Origin: Lachnospiraceae bacterium UBA2734
Lineage (GTDB): Bacteria > Bacillota > Clostridia > Lachnospirales > Lachnospiraceae
Length of the DNA stretch: 22,790 nt
Direction of reading: 5' to 3'
NCBI GenBank assembly: GCA_002353635.1
Contig: DEKA01000030.1
Span: forward strand, 195 to 22,984
The position numbers and the translations under genes were made by a program. Of the stretch, positions 14,281 to 22,411 are shown piece by piece. Position 1 is the first letter of the stretch. The number at the start of each line of letters is the position of its first letter. The notes beneath the pieces are model-generated. The model was not told where the DNA came from. It made no database searches and worked only from the letters and a program-made list of their open reading frames with translations.

Positions 14281-14880
14281 ATGGAAAATTCAGATAGATA
14301 CCGCCAATACCTGACCGTCACAAATGTACTGATCGCGGTGAACGTCATCGTCTTTGTAATCGAGGAATTTGCGGGCGGAAGTGAGAATACGGAGGTCGCG
14401 GTCTCGTTCGGTGCACTGTATGCGCCTTACGTGCTCGCGGGAGAGTGGTGGCGTCTTGTGAGCGCCATGTTCGTTCACTTTGGCATGGAACACCTCGTGA
14501 TGAACATGATCAGCCTTGCGGCCATCGGCCGTTACGCGGAGGAGTTCTTTGGCCCGGTGCGGTACCTGATCCTGTACATGCTCTCCGGAATCGGCGGCAA
14601 CGTACTGACGCTCGTATCAGATGTGCACAGCAGCGCCTATGCCGTGTCAGCCGGCGCTTCGGGAGCCATCTGCGGCCTGATGGCCGTCTTCATCCTCTTT
14701 GCTCTTCTGCCGGGGCTTCGCCGCGCCTTTCCGATGAGACGCGTCCTCTTCGCCATCTTTCTCATACTGGCGCCCGGCCTCACAGATCACACCATCAGCA
14801 TGACGGCGCACCTGGGCGGCCTCATCACAGGCATCCTCACGACAGGAGTCCTGTACCTGACGATGAGACACAGAAGCTGA
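14281..14880 (+). CDS. Rhomboid-family intramembrane serine protease
   Basis: Rhomboids cleave transmembrane segments inside the membrane. The 199-residue protein has six hydrophobic segments. The catalytic pair is Ser127 in GASGAICGL and His177 in MTAHLGGLITG. HFGMEHLVMNM supplies the conserved His/Asn (His71, Asn75) that shape the oxyanion hole, and EWWRLVSAMFVH is the family L1-region motif. All key residues are present, so it should be active; substrates cannot be inferred. ATG at 14281 has gggag seven bases upstream. The promoter is shared or overlapping with that of the divergent VTT gene. Downstream lies the palindromic repeat region. Confidence 0.95.
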   Translation: MENSDRYRQYLTVTNVLIAVNVIVFVIEEFAGGSENTEVAVSFGALYAPYVLAGEWWRLVSAMFVHFGMEHLVMNMISLAAIGRYAEEFFGPVRYLILYMLSGIGGNVLTLVSDVHSSAYAVSAGASGAICGLMAVFILFALLPGLRRAFPMRRVLFAIFLILAPGLTDHTISMTAHLGGLITGILTTGVLYLTMRHRS

Positions 14881-14930
14881 TTTGCTGACAGAGAGTGCGT
14901 GGCGAGAACTCACGAAGCAGTTGGGTAGTC

Positions 14931-15102
14931 AATACGTGAGCGAATCCAGGAGCAGGGATCCCCTGAGCGCCTTTGCGTGCCGCCGTTACTAAGCGAGGTC
15001 TTTTCGAGCTTAGTAACATAGCGAGCTAAGCAAGAGCGGGAGCGTGCCGAAGGGGACCCTGCTCCTGGATGAGCGTATTACAGTAAGGAGCGTGCCGAAG
15101 GG
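14931..15102. repeat. Nested palindromic intergenic repeat (about 150 bp) with a 16-base direct repeat
   Basis: Three nested inverted repeats share one axis: aatacg/cgtatt (14931-14936, 15074-15079); a perfect 14-base arm extending to 20 with one bulged A (14944-14964, 15051-15070); and gttactaagc/gcttagtaac (14985-14994, 15008-15017). A 16-base direct repeat, ggagcgtgccgaaggg, occurs at 15039-15054 and 15087-15102. It fills the space between the convergent rhomboid and MATE genes, where it could end or stabilise transcripts. No transposase is present. From memory, similar gcttagtaac-containing repeats occur between genes in Lachnospiraceae, which I could not check. Confidence 0.75.
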
Positions 15103-15140
15103 AAACTCCTATTGCCCCTCCGAGCCCGTCGTATTGCGCT

Positions 15141-16487
15141 TCAGAACTTACTCACATGATGCCTTCTGTAGACGACCAGATACGGCACCTCAAATGCAAT
15201 CATCGCAATCCATCCCGCCACATAAGAGAGCGGTACATACGCAAAGCCCTTGTGCAGACCAAAGAGAATGCCGGCGCAGGCCGCTGCGCGGACCGCGAAA
15301 TTGATGATGCTGCTCCAGAGCGTTATTTTCAGATCGCCGACGCCGCGAAAATATCCCTGAATTCCGTTCGTGATGCCGGGAAGTGTATAAAAGAACGCGG
15401 CAATCCGGACAAAGGCCACGCCCTCGCGGACGACATCCTCATCCGTGCTGAAGAGACTGACAATCGGCGCCGCAAAGACATACATGAGTATGCCGATGAT
15501 GACGCCGTATGCGATCTCCAGATACATGCCGTACCGGTACGCCTTCCCCACGCGCTTCATCTCATGCGCACCCACATTCTGCGCCATCACACTTGTCATA
15601 GCGTGACCGATGTTCTGTTCAGGGATGCAGGCGAAGTCGTCAAAGCGCGTCGTCGCGTTGAAGGCCGCAGTCTGCGCTACACCCAGAGAATTGACGAGCG
15701 CCTGAATGCCGATCTTGCCGATCTGGACCGTGGACTGCTGCAGCGCACTCACAATGCCGTAGGAGAGCGTCTTGTGCAGGAGAGTACCGTCGAAGACAAG
15801 CCACCCCCTGCCAAGGCGCATAATCGGAATTCTTCTGTATGTGTAAATCCAGCACAGCGCCGCGCTGAGCGCCTCGCACAGGACCGTGCTGAGCGCTGCC
15901 CCGAAGATCCCCATATGCAGGACGACGACAAAGAAGAGATCACCTGCAATGTTGAGCCCTGCGCTGAGGCCGAGAAAGTACAGTGGGGATTTTGAATCCC
16001 CCATCGCGCGCAGCATACTGGCCAGATAGTTGTAAATGAAGCTGAAAATAAGCCCCAGCATGATTGTGCGCAGGTAGCTCGCACACTCCTTCAGAATAGA
16101 GGCATCGACCTGCAGCAGATGGAAAATTGGGATGGCCAGGACCGCAATGAGGGCGCCGACGGCGAGGGAGAAGATGCACCCTGCGATCATGCCGGTGCTG
16201 ACCTGTCTTTTTAAAGTACCGTAATCGTGGGCTCCGTAGTGGTAGCTGACAAGAACGCCGGCGCCGAGACAGATGCCATTCGTGAAGAGCAGCACCAGCG
16301 TCATCAGCGGGTTGCTCGTGCCGACGGCTGCAAGGGCTCCCTTGCCGACGAACCGGCCGACAATGATGCTGTCGATGGCGTTGTAGGTGAGCTGGAGAAG
16401 GTTGCCCAGCACAAGGGGAATTGTGAACAGCACGATCGTGGAAAATATAGGCCCCTTCGTCATATCTTTTGTGGTATCTTTAGCCAT
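15141..16487 (-). CDS. MATE-family efflux transporter
   Basis: The 448-residue protein has about twelve membrane helices in two homologous halves. IPLVLGNLLQLTYNAIDSIIVGRFVG at the start, AAVGTSNPL, LRAMGDSKSPLYF between the halves, and GIQGYFRGVGDLKITLWSS near the end are typical of MATE proteins of the NorM/DinF-like type that export cationic drugs or metabolites using Na+ or H+. The start MAKDTTKD at 16487 has aaagga seven bases upstream; the longer frame (to 16568) would run through the promoter. The gene is divergent from the unknown protein at 16654. A cre site overlaps its promoter, which would place it under carbon control. Confidence 0.94.
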   Translation of the reverse strand: MAKDTTKDMTKGPIFSTIVLFTIPLVLGNLLQLTYNAIDSIIVGRFVGKGALAAVGTSNPLMTLVLLFTNGICLGAGVLVSYHYGAHDYGTLKRQVSTGMIAGCIFSLAVGALIAVLAIPIFHLLQVDASILKECASYLRTIMLGLIFSFIYNYLASMLRAMGDSKSPLYFLGLSAGLNIAGDLFFVVVLHMGIFGAALSTVLCEALSAALCWIYTYRRIPIMRLGRGWLVFDGTLLHKTLSYGIVSALQQSTVQIGKIGIQALVNSLGVAQTAAFNATTRFDDFACIPEQNIGHAMTSVMAQNVGAHEMKRVGKAYRYGMYLEIAYGVIIGILMYVFAAPIVSLFSTDEDVVREGVAFVRIAAFFYTLPGITNGIQGYFRGVGDLKITLWSSIINFAVRAAACAGILFGLHKGFAYVPLSYVAGWIAMIAFEVPYLVVYRRHHVSKF

Positions 16488-16533
16488 GAAAATATCCTTT
16501 CCTGCTCTTTGAGCAAAAGTCGGATGCATCATC

Positions 16534-16549
16534 ATTGTAAACGCTTTCA
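16534..16549 (-). promoter_or_regulatory. cre site overlapping the MATE-gene -10
   Basis: TGTAAACGCTTTCA at 16536-16549 fits the catabolite-responsive element consensus TGWAANCGNTNWCA at every defined position. On the minus strand it overlaps TACAAT (16539-16534), a good -10, 47 bases before the MATE start codon. CcpA or a LacI-family regulator bound here would repress. The -35 is not clear. Confidence 0.65.
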
Positions 16550-16653
16550 TAACAAAAGAAAACCGCAAAAGAGCAGGCGGCAGAAAAATGTTTCCTCATT
16601 ACAGAGCACACGAGTCATTCCGCATTTTCGAATGGTACGATTGGAGAACGCAT

Positions 16654-17187
16654 ATGGCAGAACATGAGATCGGCAGAGGAACTTCCGGAGCAGAAGCCTT
16701 CTGCTTTGTATTTGAGACGGACGGAAAGAATCATGTGCGGATCCTCCGCCTGACAGAAGATGAAAAATGCTGCAGACCGGAACTTAACAGCGGCTTTGAA
16801 GAAGACGGCCGGCAAGTCCGTCTTTTTGACTACACGTGGCCGTCGCCCCTGAAGATCACGGCGGAGTGCTCAATGGGAGAGTGGCAGAACGAAATCTTCA
16901 CCTTTACTCTGCGGATCACATCACAGCATGCTCATCATGCAAAAGCCGGCGAATTCACAGAGGAAGAAATCTTTGCCATCGAGAATGCGCTCACGGAGCA
17001 TCCGGTCTGCCGTGTGATCAGGATCGTGCGCCGGAATGCACATACAGGCGCTGTACGAGTGCTGCCTCATCTCCCGGTGCAGACCTACCCCCCGGTTGAC
17101 GGAAGACAGGGCCCTTACGGACACCCGAAGGTCCGCACGCATCCGGTTATTCCAAGGCGGAGGATTAGCCCTTATAATAAGGGATAG
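16654..17187 (+). CDS. Hypothetical protein, 177 residues, basic Pro/His-rich C-terminus
   Basis: I do not recognise this family. The N-terminal two thirds read as a compact alternating beta/alpha domain (AFCFVFETDG, VRILRLTED, RLFDYTW, EIFTFTLRIT, EEIFAIENALTEH, VCRVIRIVRR). The last 40 residues are rich in Pro, His, Gly and Arg and look disordered and cationic. No signal peptide or membrane helix is seen. The start at 16654 follows ggaga six bases upstream; an in-frame ATG at 16588 has a poorer site. Its 3' end contains the palindrome ccctta-taa-taaggg, which includes a possible -10 for the next gene. It sits divergently from the MATE gene. Confidence 0.65.
   Translation: MAEHEIGRGTSGAEAFCFVFETDGKNHVRILRLTEDEKCCRPELNSGFEEDGRQVRLFDYTWPSPLKITAECSMGEWQNEIFTFTLRITSQHAHHAKAGEFTEEEIFAIENALTEHPVCRVIRIVRRNAHTGAVRVLPHLPVQTYPPVDGRQGPYGHPKVRTHPVIPRRRISPYNKG
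17150..17183 (+). promoter_or_regulatory. Possible promoter of the zinc-finger gene inside the preceding gene
   Basis: A perfect TATAAT (17173-17178) lies within the inverted repeat ccctta-taa-taaggg (17169-17183), at the last codons of the preceding gene. The -35, TTCCAA at 17150-17155, is weak but 17 bases away. The palindrome could be an operator. Confidence 0.35.
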
Positions 17188-17259
17188 GTGCTAAATAGTT
17201 ACGTTACCATGATATGTTCATAGGTAAGAAAAGCCAACGGACACGCAGCAGGCAGACAA

Positions 17260-17652
17260 ATGCAGAAACTCAAGGAATTAACGCTTCCAGTCAATGAGAA
17301 GCCTAAAAAGAATATGGCAGGCGGGATAGACTGCAAGACATGCGAGAAGGAGATACCGGCCTTTCTGCGGGATGGGCTGCCGAACAGGGAGCTCGGCATT
17401 TTCCTTCGTCACCTCGACGGCTGCAGGGACTGCCAGGATGAGCTCTCCATTCAGTACCTTGTTTATGCCGGCATGCCAAAGCTCGAGACAGGTGAGACGT
17501 TCAACCTGAACGATGAGCTGGGAGACTTCATTACCCTCGAGAAGAACAGATACAGGCGAAGGATGCGTCTTAAGGTCACAGCTCTTCTCATGGAGTTCGC
17601 AACGCTCGTCCTGACACTTGGGGGGAGCATTCTTCTTGTGATGCTGTGGTAA
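17260..17652 (+). CDS. zf-HC2 (ZAS-like) zinc-finger membrane protein
   Basis: The 130-residue product has a His-Cys2 zinc-finger: Cys25 and Cys28, then His51-x3-Cys55-x2-Cys58 in FLRHLDGCRDC, the arrangement of ZAS-type anti-sigma factors. A single hydrophobic helix follows at about residues 107-129 and the protein ends right after it, so there is no outer sensory domain. The basic stretch RYRRRMRLK before the helix places the zinc-finger in the cytosol. No sigma factor gene is adjacent, so a true anti-sigma role is unproven. The start ATG has only a weak site (aggcag). It precedes polA by 124 bases. Confidence 0.75.
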   Translation: MQKLKELTLPVNEKPKKNMAGGIDCKTCEKEIPAFLRDGLPNRELGIFLRHLDGCRDCQDELSIQYLVYAGMPKLETGETFNLNDELGDFITLEKNRYRRRMRLKVTALLMEFATLVLTLGGSILLVMLW

Positions 17653-17776
17653 GAGGGCGGCTAAACAGTTACCTCTTTTTGCAGATTTCTCCGGGAAAAG
17701 GGAAAGATAACGGCCGGCAGGGCACAGGGACAGATGTACCGAATAAGATAAGGCATGAAGAAAGGTAGAACGATAG

Positions 17777-20665
17777 ATGAGCAAAATTGTACTGATTGAC
17801 GGTCACAGCATCCTGAACAGGGCTTTTTACGGGATGCCTGATCTGACAAATGCCAAAGGTGTGCACACAGGGGCTGTGTACGGTTTTCTGAGCATTCTTT
17901 TCCATATTCTGGATGAGGAGAAGCCGGAGTATCTTGAGGTCGCGTTCGATGTGCATGCACCGACTTTCAGGCATAAGGCATTTGCCAGCTATAAGGGAAC
18001 AAGACATCCTATGCCGGATGAACTGCGCGAGCAGGTGCCGCTCATCAAAAAGGTGCTGCATGCCATGGGCGTCGTGACGGTAGAAGAGGCGGGACTGGAG
18101 GCAGATGACATCCTTGGAACCCTCGCCAGGAAGGCACAGGCGCAGGGCATGGAGGTCTCCCTTGTATCCGGAGACCGCGATCTGCTGCAGATCGCCGATG
18201 AGCACATTCGCATCAGAATCCCCAAGACGAAAAAGGGGCAGACGGTCATCGAGGATTATTACGCAGACGACGTTGTGAAGGCACTGCAGGTAACGCCGCA
18301 GGAATTCATTCAGGTGAAGGCACTGCAGGGCGATACTGCCGACAACATCCCGGGCGTTCCGAAGGTCGGCCCGAAGACAGCAACGGACCTCATTGTACGT
18401 TATCACACCGTGCAGGGCGTCTATGACCACTTGGACGAGATCAAGCGGAATGCGCTGCGGGAGACCCTGGCCGCCAATAAAGAGCAGGCGGAGATGTCGC
18501 TCTTTCTCGCCACCATCAAGACGGATACGGACGTCTCGCCGGATCTTGAACATGCAAGAATCGGCAATCTATATACACCGGAAGCGTTTTCCCTTTATAC
18601 GGAACTGGGCTTCAAGAACTTCCTCGGCCGCTTTGACCAGGATGCCATGAACAGGGCACAGGAGGGCACAGCACCTGGAGGGGAGGAGAAAACGCCGGAT
18701 GCTGAGATCATCACGGATTTTGCACAGGCAAACAAATTTTTCAATTCAGTCAATAATAATGAAAATATAGCCGTTTTCCCGGTGTTTGATGCTCCAAAGC
18801 TGGCGGAGCAGCCTGCTCTCCTGGGAATGGCCGTCGCGGTGCGGGCGCGCACGGCGTATTTTCCCTGCGCGGGGGAGCAGAGTGCTGCACAGGCCCCCGT
18901 GCAGATGACATTAGACTTCGGAGATGAAAACTCAGAAAATCCAAATCAGTCAATCACTGCAGGAAATCAAAAGGGCAACGCATCTTCTGTCGTGAAGAAC
19001 GCAGTCACACAGGAATACCTCTGCGGCAAGCTTATGGAAATTCGCAAAAGGATTGGAGCCGGAAGGAGCACACAGGACGGTGAGAGTACTCCTGATCCTG
19101 CAGCACACGCAGAAGGCAATGTATTTGTTTTCAATATTAAGGATCAGTATTCGTTCTGGGGGATTGCCGGTGATGAATTCGACAGCGGGATTCATCTTGA
19201 GGGCATAAAGGATCTTCTGATTGAGGTCTACCTTCTGAATCCTTTAAAGAGTGACTATCAGCCGCAGGATATCGCGTCAGAGTACCTTGGAGAGACGCTC
19301 ATCGGGCAGAAGGAGCTGCTGGGGAAGGAATCCTTTGCGAAGAAGTGCGCTGAAGATCTGAAGGCTGTGGCGGAGTATGCCTGCAGAAGTGCCCGTGCAC
19401 TGCTGAAGGCCGGACCCCTCATCGGAGAGAAGCTGCAGGAGGAGGAAATGGAGGATCTGTATGAGAAGATTGAACTTCCGATCTCCTATATTCTCTATGA
19501 CATGCAGAGAATCGGCATGCGGATTCTTCCGGGAAAATTAAAGGACTACGGCGATCAGCTGACCAATCGGATTAATGAGTTGGAGCAGATGATTCATGAG
19601 GAGGCGGGGTGCGATTTCAATATTGCTTCGCCAAAACAGCTGGGGGAAATTCTTTTTGAGCAGATGCATCTGCCGTTTGCCAAGAAAACAAAGACGGGGT
19701 ATTCCACTGCAGCAGATGTCCTGGAGAAGCTGGCCCCTGACTATCCGATCGTCGCGCACATTCTGGAGTACAGGGCACTGACTAAGTTAAAGTCCACGTA
19801 TGCGGACGGCCTCTCCGCCTACATCGCGCGGGATTCCCGCATTCATACAGTCTTTCATCAGACGATCACGGCAACGGGACGGCTCTCCTCCTCCGATCCG
19901 AACCTGCAGAATATTCCGATGCGGACGGAGCTCGGCCGCTCGATCCGCAAGGTGTTCGTGCCGGAAGAGGGATGGTCATTTACAGATTCAGATTACTCCC
20001 AGATTGAGCTGCGCATTCTGGCCTCTCTCTCAGGAGATCCGGCGCTGATTGAGGCTTTCCGCGAGAACCGGGACATTCATCGGACGACGGCGTCGAAAGT
20101 CTTTCATGTGCCGTTTGATCAAGTGACGGATCAGCAGAGAAGGGATGCCAAGGCAGTCAATTTCGGCATTGTTTACGGCATCAGCTCGTTCGGTCTCTCG
20201 CAGAACCTCTCGATCTCGAGAAAACAGGCGGGGGATTATATTAAAGAGTACTTTGCGATGTTCCCCGGAATCAAGATCTATCTCGACGGACTGGTCAGCA
20301 AGGCGAAGGAGAACGGCTATTCAACGACGCTTTTCGGCAGGCGCCGTCCTGTGCCGGAGCTGAAGAGCTCCAACTTCATGCAGAGGCAGTTCGGCGAGAG
20401 AGTTGCCATGAATGCACCTATTCAGGGCACCGGTGCAGACATCATGAAGGTCGCCATGATCCGCGTCTGGGAGAGATTGAAGCGTGAACATCTGCAGTCG
20501 AGGCTTATCCTGCAGATCCACGATGAGCTGCTGGTCGAGACAGCACCCGGCGAGGAGAAAAAAGTCGCAAAGATTCTGAAGGAAGGAATGATGGGAGCGG
20601 CGGACCTCGCTGTGCCGCTTGAAGTGGACTGCCACAGCGGAAAGGACTGGTACGAGGCGAAGTGA
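17777..20665 (+). CDS. polA: DNA polymerase I
   Basis: Pol I fills gaps and removes RNA primers. The 962-residue protein has a 5' nuclease domain at about 1-290 (LIDGHSILNRAFYG, DDILGTLA, SGDRDLLQ, GDTADNIPGVPKVGPKTA), a degenerate 3'-5' exonuclease-like domain at about 310-560, and an intact polymerase domain: motif A DYSQIELR (Asp739), motif B RRDAKAVNFGIVYG (788-801) and motif C QIHDE (His915, Asp916). The exonuclease domain lacks the D-x-E motif (it reads AVFPVFD), so proofreading is absent, as in many Firmicute Pol I. A low-complexity insertion follows near residues 365-430 and holds QMTLDF (376-381). The ribosome binding site aaagg is 11 bases upstream. coaE follows. Confidence 0.96.
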   Translation: MSKIVLIDGHSILNRAFYGMPDLTNAKGVHTGAVYGFLSILFHILDEEKPEYLEVAFDVHAPTFRHKAFASYKGTRHPMPDELREQVPLIKKVLHAMGVVTVEEAGLEADDILGTLARKAQAQGMEVSLVSGDRDLLQIADEHIRIRIPKTKKGQTVIEDYYADDVVKALQVTPQEFIQVKALQGDTADNIPGVPKVGPKTATDLIVRYHTVQGVYDHLDEIKRNALRETLAANKEQAEMSLFLATIKTDTDVSPDLEHARIGNLYTPEAFSLYTELGFKNFLGRFDQDAMNRAQEGTAPGGEEKTPDAEIITDFAQANKFFNSVNNNENIAVFPVFDAPKLAEQPALLGMAVAVRARTAYFPCAGEQSAAQAPVQMTLDFGDENSENPNQSITAGNQKGNASSVVKNAVTQEYLCGKLMEIRKRIGAGRSTQDGESTPDPAAHAEGNVFVFNIKDQYSFWGIAGDEFDSGIHLEGIKDLLIEVYLLNPLKSDYQPQDIASEYLGETLIGQKELLGKESFAKKCAEDLKAVAEYACRSARALLKAGPLIGEKLQEEEMEDLYEKIELPISYILYDMQRIGMRILPGKLKDYGDQLTNRINELEQMIHEEAGCDFNIASPKQLGEILFEQMHLPFAKKTKTGYSTAADVLEKLAPDYPIVAHILEYRALTKLKSTYADGLSAYIARDSRIHTVFHQTITATGRLSSSDPNLQNIPMRTELGRSIRKVFVPEEGWSFTDSDYSQIELRILASLSGDPALIEAFRENRDIHRTTASKVFHVPFDQVTDQQRRDAKAVNFGIVYGISSFGLSQNLSISRKQAGDYIKEYFAMFPGIKIYLDGLVSKAKENGYSTTLFGRRRPVPELKSSNFMQRQFGERVAMNAPIQGTGADIMKVAMIRVWERLKREHLQSRLILQIHDELLVETAPGEEKKVAKILKEGMMGAADLAVPLEVDCHSGKDWYEAK

Positions 20666-20753
20666 CATCACACTCTGCCTGGAACAGATACAGCTGGCAG
20701 GTGCAGTCGGATCGGGGCGAAGGTGCGGTGCACACAGGGAGGTGCAGCATAAG

Positions 20754-21359
20754 TTGAAATTAATAGGTGTGACGGGCGGCGTGGGTTCCGGCAAGTCGGA
20801 GATTCTGCGCTATATAAAGGAACATTACAACTGCAGGGTGCTGCTCTCGGACGATGCGGCGAGATGGCTGGAGATGCCGGGACATGCCCTGTACGATCAG
20901 CTTGTACCGCTCCTGTCGCAGTATCTGGGGGGCGGAGCGCCGCTCCTGCAGCCAGACGGCGCAATTGTGTGGAAAGAGATGGCGGCACGTATTTTCAGAA
21001 ATCCGGATCTCCTGCAGAAGGTGAATGCTCTTGTGCATCCGGCTGTCGGCCGGTATATCCGGGAGCAGATTGAGCGCGAGAAGGCGCGGGGAGAGATCGA
21101 TTATTTCTTCCTGGAGGCGGCGCTTCTCATTGAGTGCGGCTACAGGGATGTTGTGGACGAGATGTGGTATATCTACTGCGATCCTGTCGTCAGAAGACAG
21201 CGTCTGAAGGTATCCCGCGGCTACAGCGATGAGAAAATTGACAGGATTATGTCAAGTCAGCTCTCTGACGAGGAATTCCGGCGCAGTTGTGATATTATTA
21301 TTGATAATTCGGGCGATTTGAAGAAGACGTACGCGCAGATCGATGCTGCGTTAGGGTAG
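20754..21359 (+). CDS. coaE: Dephospho-CoA kinase
   Basis: CoaE phosphorylates the 3'-hydroxyl of dephospho-CoA, the last step of coenzyme A synthesis. The 201-residue product begins MKLIGVTGGVGSGKS, with the P-loop Lys14, and has the CoA-domain His-Pro in ALVHPAVGRYI, LEAALLIECGY, and the lid region RQRLKVSRGYSDEKI. LLSDDAARWL stands where many relatives have a DAD motif; an aspartate pair is kept. The TTG start is chosen because ggaggtg is nine bases upstream and the N-terminus is then canonical. The frame continues upstream into polA with no family sequence. polA-coaE proximity is common in Firmicutes. Confidence 0.95.
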   Translation: MKLIGVTGGVGSGKSEILRYIKEHYNCRVLLSDDAARWLEMPGHALYDQLVPLLSQYLGGGAPLLQPDGAIVWKEMAARIFRNPDLLQKVNALVHPAVGRYIREQIEREKARGEIDYFFLEAALLIECGYRDVVDEMWYIYCDPVVRRQRLKVSRGYSDEKIDRIMSSQLSDEEFRRSCDIIIDNSGDLKKTYAQIDAALG

Positions 21360-21433
21360 AAGAGCAGGGAAATGATCCTCCTCCGCCGGCGGAAGATGTC
21401 CGGCAGCAGGTATTCTCTGTAGGAAGAGAGTTT

Positions 21434-22240
21434 TTGTCATTTATGAGATTTCAGAGTTTTGCCAGCGGCAGCAGCGGCAATTGTATTTATGTAGGATCGG
21501 ACACCACACACCTTTTGATGGATGTGGGCATCAGCCGCAAAAGAACGGTGCAGTCGCTGGAGAAGATAGGACTCTCGCTCCGGGATATCGACGGAATTTT
21601 CATTACGCATGAGCATTCGGACCACATCCAGGGGCTGCCGATGATCGCGAAGCAGTCGGAGATGCCGATCTATGCGACGAGAGGGACGATCGATGCCATT
21701 CTTCGCAATCCGAAGTGCGCGCAGATTGATCCTGAGCGGTTCATTCCGGTGCGCGCGGATGAGAAGGTGACGGTCAGAGATCTCCAGATCAATCCAATGA
21801 GGATTTCGCACGATGCGGCGGAGCCGGTCGGCTACCGGATTCTGTACGGGCACAAAAAGGCGTGCATCTGCACGGACCTCGGCTGTTACACGGCGTATAC
21901 GGCGGAATGCCTCAAGGACAGCGACGTGCTCCTCATCGAGGCAAACCACGATGTGAATATGCTGCAGGTCGGGCCTTACCCGTATCCGCTCAAGCAGCGG
22001 ATTCTGGGCAAATTCGGCCATCTCTCGAACCTCAGCAGCGGAGAGCTTCTTTCGGGGATTCTCAATAACCACATGAAGGCTATTTTCCTGGGGCATCTGA
22101 GCCAGGAGAATAATCTGCCGGAGCTGGCGTTTGAGACGGTCCGGCTGGAGATCAATGCGTCGAAGTGCGGGTACCATGCAGACGAGCTGCCGATCCGGGT
22201 GGCCATGAGAAAAGAGGCATCGCCCCTCGTGGAGTTCTGA
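21434..22240 (+). CDS. walJ: YycJ/WalJ-like metallo-beta-lactamase-fold hydrolase
   Basis: The 268-residue protein opens with FQSFASGSSGNCIYVGS, the signature of the YycJ/WalJ group. The metal-binding motifs are HEHSDH (59-64), ISHDAAEP, CTDLG and LIEANHD, with a closing LGHLSQENN. Homologues are predicted nucleases and in Bacillus belong to the walRK operon, where they influence the cell wall and division. Here it follows coaE rather than walRK, so the symbol is by similarity only. A TTG at 21434 fits the ggaag at 21422-21426 with seven bases of spacing; the ATG three codons later (21443) gives MRFQSF and is an equal alternative. Confidence 0.88.
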   Translation: MSFMRFQSFASGSSGNCIYVGSDTTHLLMDVGISRKRTVQSLEKIGLSLRDIDGIFITHEHSDHIQGLPMIAKQSEMPIYATRGTIDAILRNPKCAQIDPERFIPVRADEKVTVRDLQINPMRISHDAAEPVGYRILYGHKKACICTDLGCYTAYTAECLKDSDVLLIEANHDVNMLQVGPYPYPLKQRILGKFGHLSNLSSGELLSGILNNHMKAIFLGHLSQENNLPELAFETVRLEINASKCGYHADELPIRVAMRKEASPLVEF

Positions 22241-22411
22241 GAGGCGGACTGCCCGCAGAATTCCTAGAGACAAAATACCCGCACAGTTCTATGCGGCGGA
22301 GGAAAAGAAGCCGCAGACAGAGTGCTGATCACTGGTGCCTTCAGGTACCGTGTATATATCTGCAGAACCCGGCTTGAGAAACCCGGGAAGACATGAAAAG
22401 AGGAGAAGATT
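22241..22411. other. Intergenic region before the ACT gene
   Basis: It contains a perfect 6-base hairpin tgcggc/gccgca (22292-22297, 22310-22315) without a T run, and TATATA at 22353-22358, a possible -10 for the ACT gene without a convincing -35. I see no terminator for the walJ-like gene. Confidence 0.35.

Noticed and set aside
21420..21435. A small hairpin plus T run just before the walJ-like start that looks like a terminator
   Set aside because: The stem is only about five A/T-rich pairs and it overlaps the ribosome binding site.
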